Under the pieces are notes generated by a model. The model saw only the letters and a program-made list of their open reading frames with translations, was not told the DNA's origin and did no database searches. 64,000 nt of DNA from Limnanthes douglasii subsp. nivea (Eukaryota; Streptophyta; Magnoliopsida; Brassicales; Limnanthaceae): the NCBI GenBank assembly GCA_036936605.1, contig JAUPFV010000003.1, positions 81,824,273 to 81,888,272 on the forward strand, read 5' to 3'. This document shows, piece after piece, positions 49,371 through 60,377 of the stretch; position 1 is the stretch's first letter, and each line of letters starts with the position of its first letter. The position numbers were made by a program, and so were the translations under genes.

Positions 49371-50539
49371 GTGTCGATTTTGGGAAGAATGTGTCTAATG
49401 GCTAAATTTGACGAACTCATGATCAAGGTAAGGCAAGAAAACAAAAAACACAAAAAACCCTTGTATATTTGATCCAATCATTTTCGTACGCATTTCAGCA
49501 ATTTTATTCCATATAGATTTCACATATTGTTTTTAGAGACTCTTGTCTCATTCGACTCAAGTTATTACGATGCAAAAAAAAATCATTCTCTGTTTTAAAT
49601 GCCACTAAAGTTGAGCTACTCTTAATAATTAATGATTCTTTGTCCTCTTCTTTTACACTACCAACAATTGCAAGGACTTCTAAAGCATGGCACTCTATCG
49701 CAATCATCATCTCTGTGATTCAAACTCTCAACGATATTTGTCAACAACCCTTCACCAACCTAATTGAGATTATATATTTCAACATAAATCTAGCTCTATT
49801 TGCCTTTGCATTTTCCAATTTATCAATTTTTTTACTTTCTTTTACTTATCTTTATTGTTTATTCACCAACCTTCATGCGGTCTTATAAGTATTTGTTAGT
49901 TTTATCCGACCTTCGGCGACCTTCTAATATTTTTATTCAATATTATATTCTCAAATATTGCCACAAAGAGTTTGAAAATGCATCTTGTTTTCTGAACACT
50001 TTTCGAAACTCTCACACGCCTTCTCGACAATCTTCTCAAAATTTGACTTGTAAAAAATATGGAATATTAAGTATAGTGTAAAGTTATCCTTCCATAACAT
50101 TTTTTTTTTTCAAAACCTTATTTTTAGCCATCGTATATCTCGTGGTAGTTGTTAGTTCTTATAAATATTTTTCCCCCTCAACGTCTCTTGTTTCTTATTT
50201 TTATTTTTCTTATTCAATTTCATTTTTCTTGTCCTTTATATTTTACGCTCATTATATTTTTCTTCATTTCCTTATCAACCTTCTTTTTCGTTTTTCTTTT
50301 TACCTTTTTTTACTATTTTCTCTTGTTTTGTTTCATTTATTTTATTTTATTTTTTTGGTGGGTTTGTTATATTAGGTTCTTTAAACTCTTTTAGGGTAGA
50401 AATTCGATACATTTGCGAATTATTTCTTCTTGTTTTGGTTTTGGTGGAAAGATTATTACTGTGATTGTTCATAAATGTTTCGACTTGTTTGGACGAGAGA
50501 AACAAGAAGGAGTTTAGTTGTCACATAAGCAAGGTTGAT
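48476..50539. repeat. Tandem duplication, copy 2 (2061 bp plus shared GAT)
   Basis: Begins GATCTCCACCTACTTCGGCA directly after copy 1 and ends CATAAGCAAGGTTGAT before unique sequence. Predicted short ORFs in the two copies translate almost identically. The three-base GAT at both junctions is the only homology seen at the break points. Confidence 0.97.
48760..49760 (-). pseudogene. Copia gag and protease remnant in copy 2
   Basis: This is the same minus-strand reading as in copy 1: late-gag-like block at about 49710-49504, knuckle-like block near 49060-49020, protease-like block near 48900-48760. It carries the same disabling changes, so the decay preceded the duplication. Confidence 0.6.
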
Positions 50540-50619
50540 AGAATGGCACCAGATCTTCTTGACATTAATTTTTTCTTCAAATTTAATCTATTATAGACAT
50601 GAGTTAAAATTTGATTAAA

Positions 50620-50960
50620 GATTAAAGCTTTACACTTTATAATATTTTTGGAAAAAAAGTCGGGGATGATAACACGCATATAGGAGGTGACACATACCAC
50701 GAGCTTATATGATTCTCCAAGTTGTTCTTTATTTTGATAATTTTTTGTGTAGTTCCGTAGGCCTTTGTTGGGCTTCTGGTTGTAGTGAATGATGTAAATC
50801 TCATTTTCGTAGATTATTTTGTATTTTTAGCTGATCTTTAAATGTTGTCCAAGCCACTTCGATGTTGTGAATTGAGCCTGTGAGCAATTGTTGAACTATG
50901 TTAGCCCGCTACCTCATAAAATCATAAATAAAGCTTGACATACGAGCTTACCATCTTCGT
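50620..50960 (-). pseudogene. Gypsy gag core fragment (C-terminal part), minus strand
   Basis: The minus strand reads ANIVQQLLTGSIHNIEVAWT then TFKDQL. This fits the gypsy gag block (A..WF..LP.GSI.SW..L...F..QF), followed by a decayed QKPNKGLRNYTKNYQ stretch like QxxxESLRxFxxRF. The orientation is opposite to the adjacent 51.1-58.7 kb element. A matching N-terminal gag part lies on the other side of that element. Confidence 0.55.
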
Positions 50961-51106
50961 CTAACCCTATCATCTCATTTCAAGTTCATTGCGATGTTGA
51001 GGGTCTCATGTCCCATCTTACTTATCCATCTTATATCTGTTAAACTTACAACATAGATCTTTTACTAGTATATGTGGTACTAATGAAGATGAAATGAGAT
51101 TGTATG

Positions 51107-51860
51107 TAATACAATATAAATCACTCTGAGGTGTGTTAACAAAGAAGGAACCCCATAGACCTGACATAAGAGCAAAACCCAACCAAACATATCGTCCTAA
51201 CGGCCTTAAGAAACTGCATGTTCGCTTAAGGCCAAGACTAGCCAAATTGGCCAAATGGCCTTAGGTGACCATATGGTCACTTAGGGATGACAATGGCCAA
51301 GGCTAGTCCGATGACCGTAAGCGAAAAATGATCACATAAGGCTAACCAAAGTTTGTGCCCTACGAGTGAGAACCCTCGTCACACCCAATGGTGAGTTCTC
51401 AACGAGCTCATATTTTATACTCTCGCGACCATTAACCTACACTCACTTGGCCAATATTTTTCTCCAGACTCCTGATTGCCGTTGAGATATACGTAAATCG
51501 TATATGATAGCATATGGAAGCAAGGTCTGACATGGTACAAAAAGATTGCCCTAAAAGATGTACCGTTGTCTAAAAAAGTGTCCGGAAGACCATAAATGGT
51601 TGGACCAATGAAGAGGAAACAACCAAAGACCTCTATAAGAAAAGAGCCATATATAGAAGATAATGTCTTATTTGTAAGGTTATGTGAAAGTTAGAGGAAA
51701 AAATAACGCCAATAGCAAAAACTTTGCTATGTTATCCATATTATCAATAAAACATGAGTGTTCTCCATTCAATAGTTTTAAGTTTTTATAATTTTTAGTA
51801 CAGATCTTTACTTATTCAAACTGCTATGGTTATTTAGGTTTGAGATATTTTTCCTCACCA
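51107..51860 (+). repeat. 5' LTR, 754 bp
   Basis: Aligns along its length with 57940-58693. Shared landmarks are CTCTGAGGTGTGTTAAC / GTCTGAGGTATATTAAC, GGATGACAATGGCCAAGGCTA, CAACGAGCTCATA, ATCAATAAAACATGAGTGTT and TTTTTCC.CACCA. It ends in CA; the first two bases are TA where the 3' LTR has TG. Confidence 0.9.
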
Positions 51861-51863
51861 ATT

Positions 51864-51882
51864 TGGTTCCATTGTCGGGAAT
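51864..51882 (+). promoter_or_regulatory. Primer-binding site, decayed tRNA-Asp type
   Basis: TGGTTCCATTGTCGGGAAT sits three bases after the 5' LTR. It matches TGGCGCCGTTGCCGGGGAT except at five positions, mostly transitions. This is the same primer class as the minus-strand gypsy relic at 17001-17015. Confidence 0.75.
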
Positions 51883-52357
51883 GGCGCAACCGCATATCCT
51901 AACCGACCAGACAAGAGTATCGATTGAGTCTTCCCAAAAGCCATATTGTTGTGTCTCTATCCAAGTAAAGACAAATGTAGAACTTCACCAAATAAAAGCA
52001 TCGATGGTAGCCAGCCCTTAGAAAGCCATTCTTGAGTGGGAGTAACCATTGTCGACGGAGGCTCGAAGAGCCTCATACTTACTTTATTTTAAAAGATTTA
52101 GTATGAGTAACCAACACCCATCGGGATGTCTTACTGATAAGGTTCGAGGTAGAAAAGTGTGATATGTCTAGAGTTTCTGTAGACTAGAGGAAAGCGGAAA
52201 AATTTCTTTTCATCCATCCTAAAGGTAGATTTCCCTTTAACATCATCCTCTATGTCGCCCCCACTTAGTAATGGGAGTCGCCGGAAGATCCGTAGCCCCC
52301 ATGATAAAAAAAATGTTGGAAGTTTCGGTAGGGAGCAAGAGATGAGCCAAGACCGAG
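51883..52357 (+). other. Deleted gag-protease zone of the gypsy element
   Basis: An ATG at 51882 opens a short gag-like frame (MAQPHILTDQTRV) that stops soon. Only about 475 bp separate the primer site from sequence matching the end of the protease region, so most of gag and the protease active site have been lost. Confidence 0.6.
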
Positions 52358-55300
52358 ATGGTGGATTTTTTGTTGCTTGATTCACCGTCCCCCTACAACC
52401 TCGTTATGGGAAGACAATTACAGCTTGATTTTGACATCTTCCATTTCCCTTACCATCAATACGTAAAATACACGGCGGAAGATGAAGTATGGGTAATTAA
52501 GGGATACCACGGGATAAGTTACGAAGATGCATGGGAAAATCCACATGGTTTAGAACCAACCCGCCAGTTGCTGAGGAATAATGTGCTAGCATGAGACATC
52601 AGATCCTCCCCTCACGGTGGAGGACCTGAGGGAGCACCAATCTGAGTTCGGGATAACAGCAGAATCAAAAGAGGTGTTTGTCGGAGAAGGACCCAACTGA
52701 GTAATGAGATTTGGAACAAATTTAGGAAAGGAAATGAGAACGATCTTGATACTCCTACTAAGGGAACATGATGACATCTTCGCATGGGACAACATCTCGG
52801 TAACAGGTATACCTGAATATTTGACTATAAATGTTCTTATGATAGACTCATAGGTAAAGATGGTGCAATAAAAGAATGGGTATTTAGAACCAGATCAGTC
52901 AAATGCGTTGATGGAAGAGGTCAACCACATATTGTTTATAGGCCACATAATGGAACTTAGTTATTCTGAGTAAGTAGTGAACCCCATGCTGGTAAAAAAG
53001 AAGAACGAAAGTGAAGAATGTGCATTGATTTCATGAGCCTCAACCGAGCTTGCCCGAAAGACCATTCCCCTTACCGTATATATATTAACTTGTAGATGCC
53101 ACCGCGGGTCACGATATGTTATCGTTCATGGACATCTACTCTGATTATAATTAGATCAAAATGGACCCCCAAAATCAAAAGAAGACATCTTTTACCGCAA
53201 ACCAAGAGTTGTATATGTTATAATGCTCTTCCGGCTAAAAAATGCAGGCTCCTCTTACCAAAGGATGGCGAAAAACATGTTCAAAGAGCAGTTAGGAAGA
53301 AATATGGAAGTCGTTGATATGTTGGTAAAAGGTAAATACAATAATTCTCACCTTGCAGACCTTCGGGAAACCTTCTCTACCCTAAGACAACATAACATTA
53401 AACTCATACCAAATGTTTATTTGGGCTTCCTTCAGGGAAATTTCTTGAGGATCATCATTCATAAAAAAAGAATCCACACCAACCCAAACTAGATCAAGAC
53501 ACTAAACGAGATGAACCCGCCCCAAACTGTAAAGAAGGTCTAAAGGTCGAACAGAAGAGTATGCGCACTCAATAGATTCATCTCTAAGGTAACAGACAAA
53601 TGCCTCCCCTTCTTTGAAACTTCGAGAGAGACTCGAAAATTTGAATGGAATTAATATTTTAAAGTTACGTGTAAGGAGCTGAAAAATTACCTCACATCAC
53701 CCAACTATTGGTAGTCCCTATAAAAGGATAAACCTTTATCGTGTACCTTAGGATACCAGCATGCATCGTGAGCACCGTACTGGTAGTAGAAGAGGAAAAA
53801 AGCAGCTTCCAAGCTATTACATTAGCAAGTCCTTTTTACGGGTCGAAGCAATGTAGTTCACCTTAAGCAAAAATCGTATTATATTTGGTAACGGCCGCAT
53901 GAAAACTAATAAGGTACTTCCAATCCCACACGATCTAATTATCTTCCATCCTACCCATCAGATCGATCTTAAGTATGCTGGAAGCCTCAATTCGCTTAGC
54001 CAAATACGCTATTAAGATAGGTGAATTCGATATTATATATGTGCCTCAAAGTGACATAAAAGGGAAAATCTTGGATGACTTTGTGTCTGAAAAGGTTGGA
54101 GAAACGACCTCGGGAGAAGAAAAAACCAACATAGAATGGCTGATGTATATAGATGGAGCCTCAAACGTAAGAGGATACGAAGGAGGAGTATATATTGTAA
54201 TCCTAGAGGGGAAAACGTAATGTTAGGTATTGGTTTCGGTTTCAAGCCTCAAACAACAAGGCCGAGTATGAGTCCATGCTAACAAGATTAAACGTATTTA
54301 TAGAGTTTACATCAGGAAACATTCGAGTAAGGAGTGATTCCTAATCGGTCATAAAGTAGGTTCTCAGAGAATACGAAGCAAGGGAAGACTAAATAATCTG
54401 ATACCTGGAAAAACTGAAAAAATTGAGCGATCAATATGCCAAAGTTGTTTTCAAGCAGATTGATCAAGAATTTAACACCACAATAGACTAACTCACTTAT
54501 AAAGGAAGTGCTAGGGAAACCCCCATAGTAATGGCAGTTTCAAAATCAAGATAAGTCATCATTCTGAAAGAAGAGGTGGAAGAAGTCGGTGTAATCTTGA
54601 TAGAGTTGCCAACATAGATGACTGAGGTAATGAGATACCTTGTTAATGGGGTACAACAGACTAAAAACGTAGAAACATATAGTTTAAGACTGCGAGCCTC
54701 ACGCTTCGTCAAGGTGGATGAAAATCGATTCCGTAGGGGCTAACTCTAACCTCTTCTAAACTACTTATCACTAACCAAAGCTGAATATTAACTTAAGGAA
54801 ACCCACATTGGGGCAAGAGGTGGCCACTTTGGCGCTTGATTTCTGGCCTGTAAGGCTCTAACTTTGGATATTATTGGCTCGACATGCGCAATGATGCAAA
54901 AAACTAAGTAAAAACTTATAACAATTGTCAACAGTGTCCGAATTTCAACACCAGCTAGGGGTTAAACTAGCTTCGATATTGGTAGCATGTATGTCCAATC
55001 AGTGGGGCCTGGACCAGTCAGACCATTTCCTCATGGGTCGGACAACATGAGGTTTGTAATCGTTATAATTGATCACTTCACCAAATGGGTGGGCGTCAAA
55101 GGTTTTAATTGAACAAAGAGGAGAAAATTAGGAAATTAATATGAAAGCATATAATATATCGTTTTGGCATACCCAAGATCCTTATCTCTGAAACGGGCTA
55201 CAATTAGACAACAAAGAAATGAGGGAATTATGCCTCGAGTATGAGATGTGATAACATTTTCTTTGCCCGACCACCCACAAGCAAAAGGGGAAGTATAAGT

Positions 55301-55843
55301 TACTAATTGAACGATCATAAATAGATTGAAGAAGAGCACGAGAAACGCGAAAAGGAATTGGACATAAATACTACCACATATAGTCTAGACATACCAAAGA
55401 ATATCACGAATTCCAATGGGCGAAACACCATTTCAGCTTACCTATGATCCAGAAACCACAATGCCGCTAGAAATTAGGGCCCCAACGGCACGTATCTTAT
55501 GATACAACCAAGATGCTAACAAACTAGGATGACATACAGATCTAAATCTACTGGAATAACCTCTAGAGGAAGCACACTTGAGGCTATTAGCTATGAGATA
55601 GAATGTCGAGCGATGTTACAACATAAATCTGAAACCTCGACCCATCAAGGTCGGGGAACTAGTTCTAAGACGCGTCTCCCAACATATGCAAGAGAAAGGG
55701 GTAGGAAAGCTAGCGCCAACTTGGGAAGGATCTTACGGGTGACAGAATGCAACCGACCGAGAGCATATTGGTTGGAAGATATGAATAGAAAGAAAATTCA
55801 CAAACTATGGAACATAAAGCATTTGTGTTTTGTTTATGTTTAA
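52358..55843 (+). pseudogene. Gypsy pol: protease tail, reverse transcriptase, RNase H, integrase
   Basis: The protease/RT linker is VDFLLLDSPSPYNLVMGRQL (52.36-52.42 kb). RT shows VNPMLVKKKNESEE and ACPKDHSPY (52.98-53.08 kb), YNALPAKKCRLLLP / KNAGSSYQRMAKNMFKEQLG across a frameshift, and VVDMLVKG (53310-53333), where the catalytic YVDD should be. The RNase H part reads FISKVTDKCLPFFETS (53.57-53.62 kb) and LAKYAIKIGEFDIIYVPQSD, then an RNase H1-like WLMYIDGASNVRGYEGG (54.13-54.19 kb). Integrase remnants read ETHIGARGGHFGA (54.80 kb), IIDHFTKWVGVK (55.07 kb) and a tail ending about 55843. Many stops and frameshifts are present, so no active polyprotein is possible. Confidence 0.9.
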
Positions 55844-56452
55844 AATTTTCTTACCTAACTATGTATGCTTAATTTTTAAATTTATTTATCTAATAAGAAC
55901 CCGTTGCATTTTCATGGTTTGTTTTGGACGGTTTGGAAAATAAATATCCTATTTGATAAAAGTTTGCACCACCACACGCTGTCTAGCTAAAAGTGGTACA
56001 AGGTAAAAGGATAACTTGCATGATACTTAAATCGACAAATCGGTGGAGCAGGGGAAAGCTTACAAAAAAGAGAAAGCAACAGATAAATAAGCCCCACACA
56101 AACCTACGCGGTGCAAAAGTAAGGATTCCAAAAACCTCCAAACCATGTTCCAAGATTGCAAGTCCACCTGAGAAGTTCACATTTGAAGTGAAAAAAACTT
56201 ATAATGGATAAGTAAAATTATAACATACATTCATTTTACAACAAAGAAGGGCACGCATGCCTCTAAGAAAAAGAAAAAAAACGAAAGGAGGCCACGTCCG
56301 TACAACGATCGAAAAATAACCACAAACATCTCAAGATAAGGATACAACAAGACAAAGAAATGACAATTTTGCAAACAAAAATAAATAATGATTGTAAACT
56401 ATGATCAAACTTCTCAACAAGTACTTCTGTCCTCGCTAGCCTCCGTCAAGGT
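55844..56452. other. Non-coding spacer between integrase and the antisense ORF region
   Basis: No motif recognised. Short ORFs on both strands here carry no family signature. Confidence 0.5.
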
Positions 56453-57653
56453 TTACAGTTGCTTACATATCCTGTCTTTGCCTCGAGACTGCGAATTTGA
56501 GGGGGAAAATTGAGAAAAACCAGCTACAACTTGCACCTTACGTGTTTTGATTACTTGGGCCTCACTCTCGTTCACTTGGCACTTCACATTCGCATTCTTT
56601 TCCTCTAAACCAAAATAAAGGGCTTGAGACAAATCGAACCCTCCTCGCGAGATGTTCATCCAAATGATGGCTAAGGACTCGTAGGAAATAATGGAGGTCT
56701 TTGGAAGATAGATCATGGTATGCATATGAGCTTCAGTTTTCTCACCAAATAACTTGGAATTTTTGGCCGGAGAGGCAAATGTCATATCGGGAGCAGATGA
56801 CAAGTCGTAATGTAGGAGTTCTCTAAAGTGGGATTTGATATCTAAGTCAGGGAAAAGTTTTTTACATAGCTTGGGTGACTTTGGCTTCATCATGATGAAA
56901 ATAAGACTCATATATTGAAGCATTATTTTCTCTTAATACTTCTTGGCAAAGCGAATACCATAAATACAGTTTTTGTTTACCTTATAGGCACAAGTCTCTC
57001 TCAGCTCTTTGATTTTCTTTACCCTCTTAACACTCGCCATGTGAGCTACCTTTCTGTCTATAAGTTCATCTTTGAATATCTTAACCCTTGCATTATATGA
57101 TTATTTTGATTTCTCCATGACGAATGCGATCTTCTTAAGCCGTAAAAATTTGGGACCAACCAAGCAGGTAACCTTATCGGGAATCAATCTTTCCATAAGC
57201 ACAACATCCTTATGGTTAGAAAAGTATTTTTCCATGATGGGAACCACCAATGACACCCCCTCGTACACCCATCTGAAACTGTCTTGAGCATTCTGAATCT
57301 TCAACATTATCTCTCTCTACCTCTTTACTCCATTATAGTTTTCCATTCTCCTTAATTTGGTAAGAGATGTCGAATGAAGGGTTAGCAAATGTGACGTGGG
57401 TATGAAATTTTCGCTCTTGGGAAAAATCTTAGCCAACCTGTGGGAGACCGTTAGAGCCTAAGTCTTGATGACACTTTGACACATTAGGAAAATCTTTGTA
57501 ATAAATGCTCTTAGACTCAGAGTATTGCAATAATAATGATACAACAAGAGCTACAACCTCGACGGTTTGCTCCGAGTCGACATGTATGGAGGAGTCCAAT
57601 ACTTTGTGCATAAACGTGGCTCTAAGGTTCTTCATTAGAAATGAAAATTTCAA
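56453..57653 (-). pseudogene. Antisense additional ORF of the gypsy element
   Basis: Three minus-strand segments lie between integrase and the 3' LTR: 57653-57429 (MKFSFLMKNLRATFMHKVLD), 57307-57101 (FRWVYEGVSLVVPIMEKYFS) and 56923-56453 (156 codons, including YESLAIIWMNISRGGFDLSQ). The second segment reads past its stop into a lysine/glutamate-rich, possibly coiled-coil stretch (VKRVKKIKELRETCAYK) ending before GTAAAC, a plausible intron donor. The position and orientation match the antisense ORFs reported for Tat-lineage plant gypsy elements; the protein family itself I do not recognise with certainty. The function is unknown. Stops between segments may be introns or decay. Confidence 0.55.
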
Positions 57654-57920
57654 TTTCGTGAGAAAACAGACCCGATGTTTTGTGAATAAGGAATAACTTT
57701 TAGAGAGATAAAATGAACTTCTAAATTAGTGCTCTAAATTAGAAATGAAGCTAAAAGTTTGTAAAGTATATAAAGGTATGAAGGGGCCTAACCCAGATGA
57801 CATGTGGCAAAAAGCGTTTAATAGCAACACAATAATAGAAAATAAAAACCTTCACACGTTATCACTTCAGAGAAAAGATCAACCGTGAGTGAAAACACTT
57901 CATTAGCTCAACATCAAGCA

Positions 57921-57939
57921 ATACAGTAAGGGGAATTAC
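57921..57939 (+). promoter_or_regulatory. Probable polypurine tract upstream of the 3' LTR
   Basis: ATACAGTAAGGGGAATTAC precedes the TG of the 3' LTR. The AAGGGGAA core is the best purine run in the expected place, though it ends three bases before the LTR. Confidence 0.45.
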
Positions 57940-58693
57940 TGATACAACACAAATAAGTCTGAGGTATATTAACCAAACCCGAATCTTGAAAACCGGACTT
58001 AGGAGCAAAACGCAACCAAACATGTTGGCCTAACGACTTTAAGAAACCATATGTTTGCTTGAGAAAAATGTTGGTCAAGTTGGCCAAATGGCCTTAAACG
58101 ACCACTTGGTCGCTTAAGGATGACAATGGCCAAGGCTAATCTGATGAACTTAAGCGACCGATGATTTTTTAAGACTAACCAAATTCTGTCATACGAATGA
58201 CAACCCTCATCATACCTAACAGTGAGTTCGCAACGAGCTCATACTTAATACCCCCACGACCATCAACTCACGAACACTTACCCACTATTATTACTCCCAC
58301 ACTCGATTTCCATCGAGACGTACAAAAACCATGTATAACAACGTACAGAAGTACGATATGAAATCGTACGAAAAAACTACCCCAAAGGACTTACTTTCTT
58401 CTAAAAAAGCATCCGAAAGACTAAAAACGATTGCTCCAATGATGAGGCAGCAACCGAAGACCTCTCCAAGCCAAGACCATTATACAAGAAGATATTATCT
58501 CATTTGTAAGGTTAGGTGAAAGTTATGAAGAAAATAGTAGATACAACAAAATACTTTTCTTTGTAATCCATATTATCAATAAAACATGAGTGTTCTTCAT
58601 TCAATAGTTTCATATTTTTACAATTTTTAGTTATAAATCTTTTCTTAATCAAACCACTGAGCTTCCTCAGGTTCCGAAGATTTTTCCCCACCA
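57940..58693 (+). repeat. 3' LTR, 754 bp
   Basis: Begins TGATACAACACAAATAAGTC and ends TTTTTCCCCACCA. It is the partner of 51107-51860, with many substitutions relative to it. Confidence 0.9.
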
Positions 58694-58749
58694 ATATCTT
58701 CAATTGTGCTTCCCATATCCCGAGGGATCATATTTTGGCAAACCCGAGA

Positions 58750-59040
58750 TCTATGGGTTAACCAATGGGATCTACTGTTGGTATTGCCCAGAAAATTTTG
58801 GGTCTTGTGGGGTGCCCCATAGTTTAATAATGGGTTTAACAAAACTTCTGGATAACTTGGTAAGGCCTTTGTTTTTCTCTTAATGGGCTTAGTCCAGATT
58901 GATGCATCATTATTTTGTTGTTAATAAGTGTTTGGCTCCTTGAACGAGAGCGGTAACGCATGTGTTGATAACATTCATTCCTTTTTACGTATCCATGTTC
59001 AACTTGTACCCTTGAGAATCTGGCCCTCATAACATCCTCT
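58750..59040 (-). pseudogene. Gypsy gag N-terminal fragment, minus strand
   Basis: A minus-strand frame (MRARFSRVQVEHGYVKRNE, then GLSPLREKQRPYQVIQKFC) resembles the start of plant gypsy gag, where a SPFSxEI..P.xFK.P block precedes YDGxxDP. The fit is weak. With the gag core at 50.62-50.96 kb on the same strand, it suggests one older element split by the 51.1-58.7 kb insertion. Confidence 0.4.
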
Positions 59041-60377
59041 TTAAAGAGATAACCTATTTTCTCTCATCCCGATGAGTGATCGTGAGAGGACGATAGTGTG
59101 ATACTGAGACAGTTGAAATATTGCCACTTTTATCGAGTCCTCCTCACGGTATACACAATAATTTTTTTTAATGCAACCCTTACTGTCTCACCTTCCTAAA
59201 AATAGTCAACAAATATTTTTTAAAGACGGACATACTGTGTTTGATAGCCAAACAATCATCCTCATAGTTTGCTACAGATTGTCCATATATTGCTAATTTT
59301 TTTAAAACTAGATCTACTTCATCCTCAACGGTTGGAACTTTGTATTCAATGGTTGGTAGATTTGATATGGGTGAATGACAACTTAGCTTTTTATATATGA
59401 ATCATTATGCAATTAATTTTTATAATAGTTTTCTAATAGTATTGGATATATTGACTAATAAATTGATTCATGTTAATAATATTATTATACAAATTAAATA
59501 TTAATTAACTTATTTGATTTTTGTAATATTATTTTTATAATTATTTATTAGTTCATTATTAATAAAAGTTTTACTCAGAAATGATAACAACAAAATTTTA
59601 GGGTTCAACGATAGTTCCGGTCAATACTTTGATTCGATTCGAGCATAAATTTTAGGATTTCTTAGGGTTCTGGTCTGAAGATGACTATGGTATTCCTTCG
59701 CAAACTTTCTCTTTGCGCTATGAAACTCCCTCTGGATCCTGTGGTATATTCTCAACAGAGAGACCCCCAACCTTCTCCTCAACCCTGGCTACGATGCCCC
59801 AGAATAATAATACGCAGCCGCTTTCTCATACTTTTTTTCCTAACTTCAATAATAGTTGTAACCACCATTACTTCATCTGAATAACTTCCCTTGGCCCTCG
59901 CCCCTCTAAACTCAATCTTCTCCCTCCGGGCATCTTCCTTGATCCTGCAATGGTGGCTGGGTTCTTTCATCCTCATTTTATTATCGTGTTTTATTTGATA
60001 TGACCTTGTTGATACTCGTCATTTATTACGATCTTTGTTATTGACTTTATCATTGTTATTTTACTTATTCTTTTCCTTTTACTCATTCTTATGCCTTCCA
60101 TCGGGGTATGCCATAGGTTTTTGTAAAAATATCTTTATTTTTATTTAATACATTTATTTTAACAAAAATAATTAAATAAAATATAACAATAAAATTATAA
60201 AATATAAAATAATATTTTAATTTAATATTTATTTATTTTTATAAATATATATAAAATGTCTATTAACATTTTTGTATTCGAGATTATATATATATATATA
60301 TATATATTATTGATAAAAAAAGTTGACATAATTAGCCAATCAATTTCGCTAGCCTAAACCATACAAGTCTAGTTTTC
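59041..60377. other. Spacer; unidentified coding-like stretch at 59.67-59.98 kb
   Basis: A plus-strand frame from about 59672 (EDDYGIPSQTFSLRYETPSG, later QNNNTQPLSHTFFPNFNNS, stop near 59880, then SKLNLLPPGIFLDPAMVAGF) looks protein-like in composition but matches no family I recognise. The rest is AT-rich, with a (TA)n run at about 60285-60306. Confidence 0.35.
60283..60308. repeat. (TA)n microsatellite
   Basis: Pure TA run in AT-rich DNA just upstream of the LINE. Confidence 0.9.

Larger units (their letters stand above)
51107..58693 (+). mobile_element. Ty3/gypsy LTR retrotransposon, degenerate, with antisense ORF
   Basis: Two related direct repeats of exactly equal span (51107-51860 and 57940-58693, 754 bp each) enclose a primer-binding site, a deleted gag-protease zone, RT, RNase H and integrase remnants in sense, and a region of antisense coding before a polypurine stretch and the 3' LTR. 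That layout resembles Tat-lineage plant gypsy elements, which often carry extra antisense ORFs downstream of integrase (family knowledge). The LTRs differ at many positions, so the insertion is old. A perfect 5 bp target duplication was not found (GTATG against ATATC). Confidence 0.85.

Noticed and set aside
46401..50539. The 2 kb repeats as LTRs
   Set aside because: The units abut with nothing between, lack TG..CA ends, and contain gag/protease remnants themselves.
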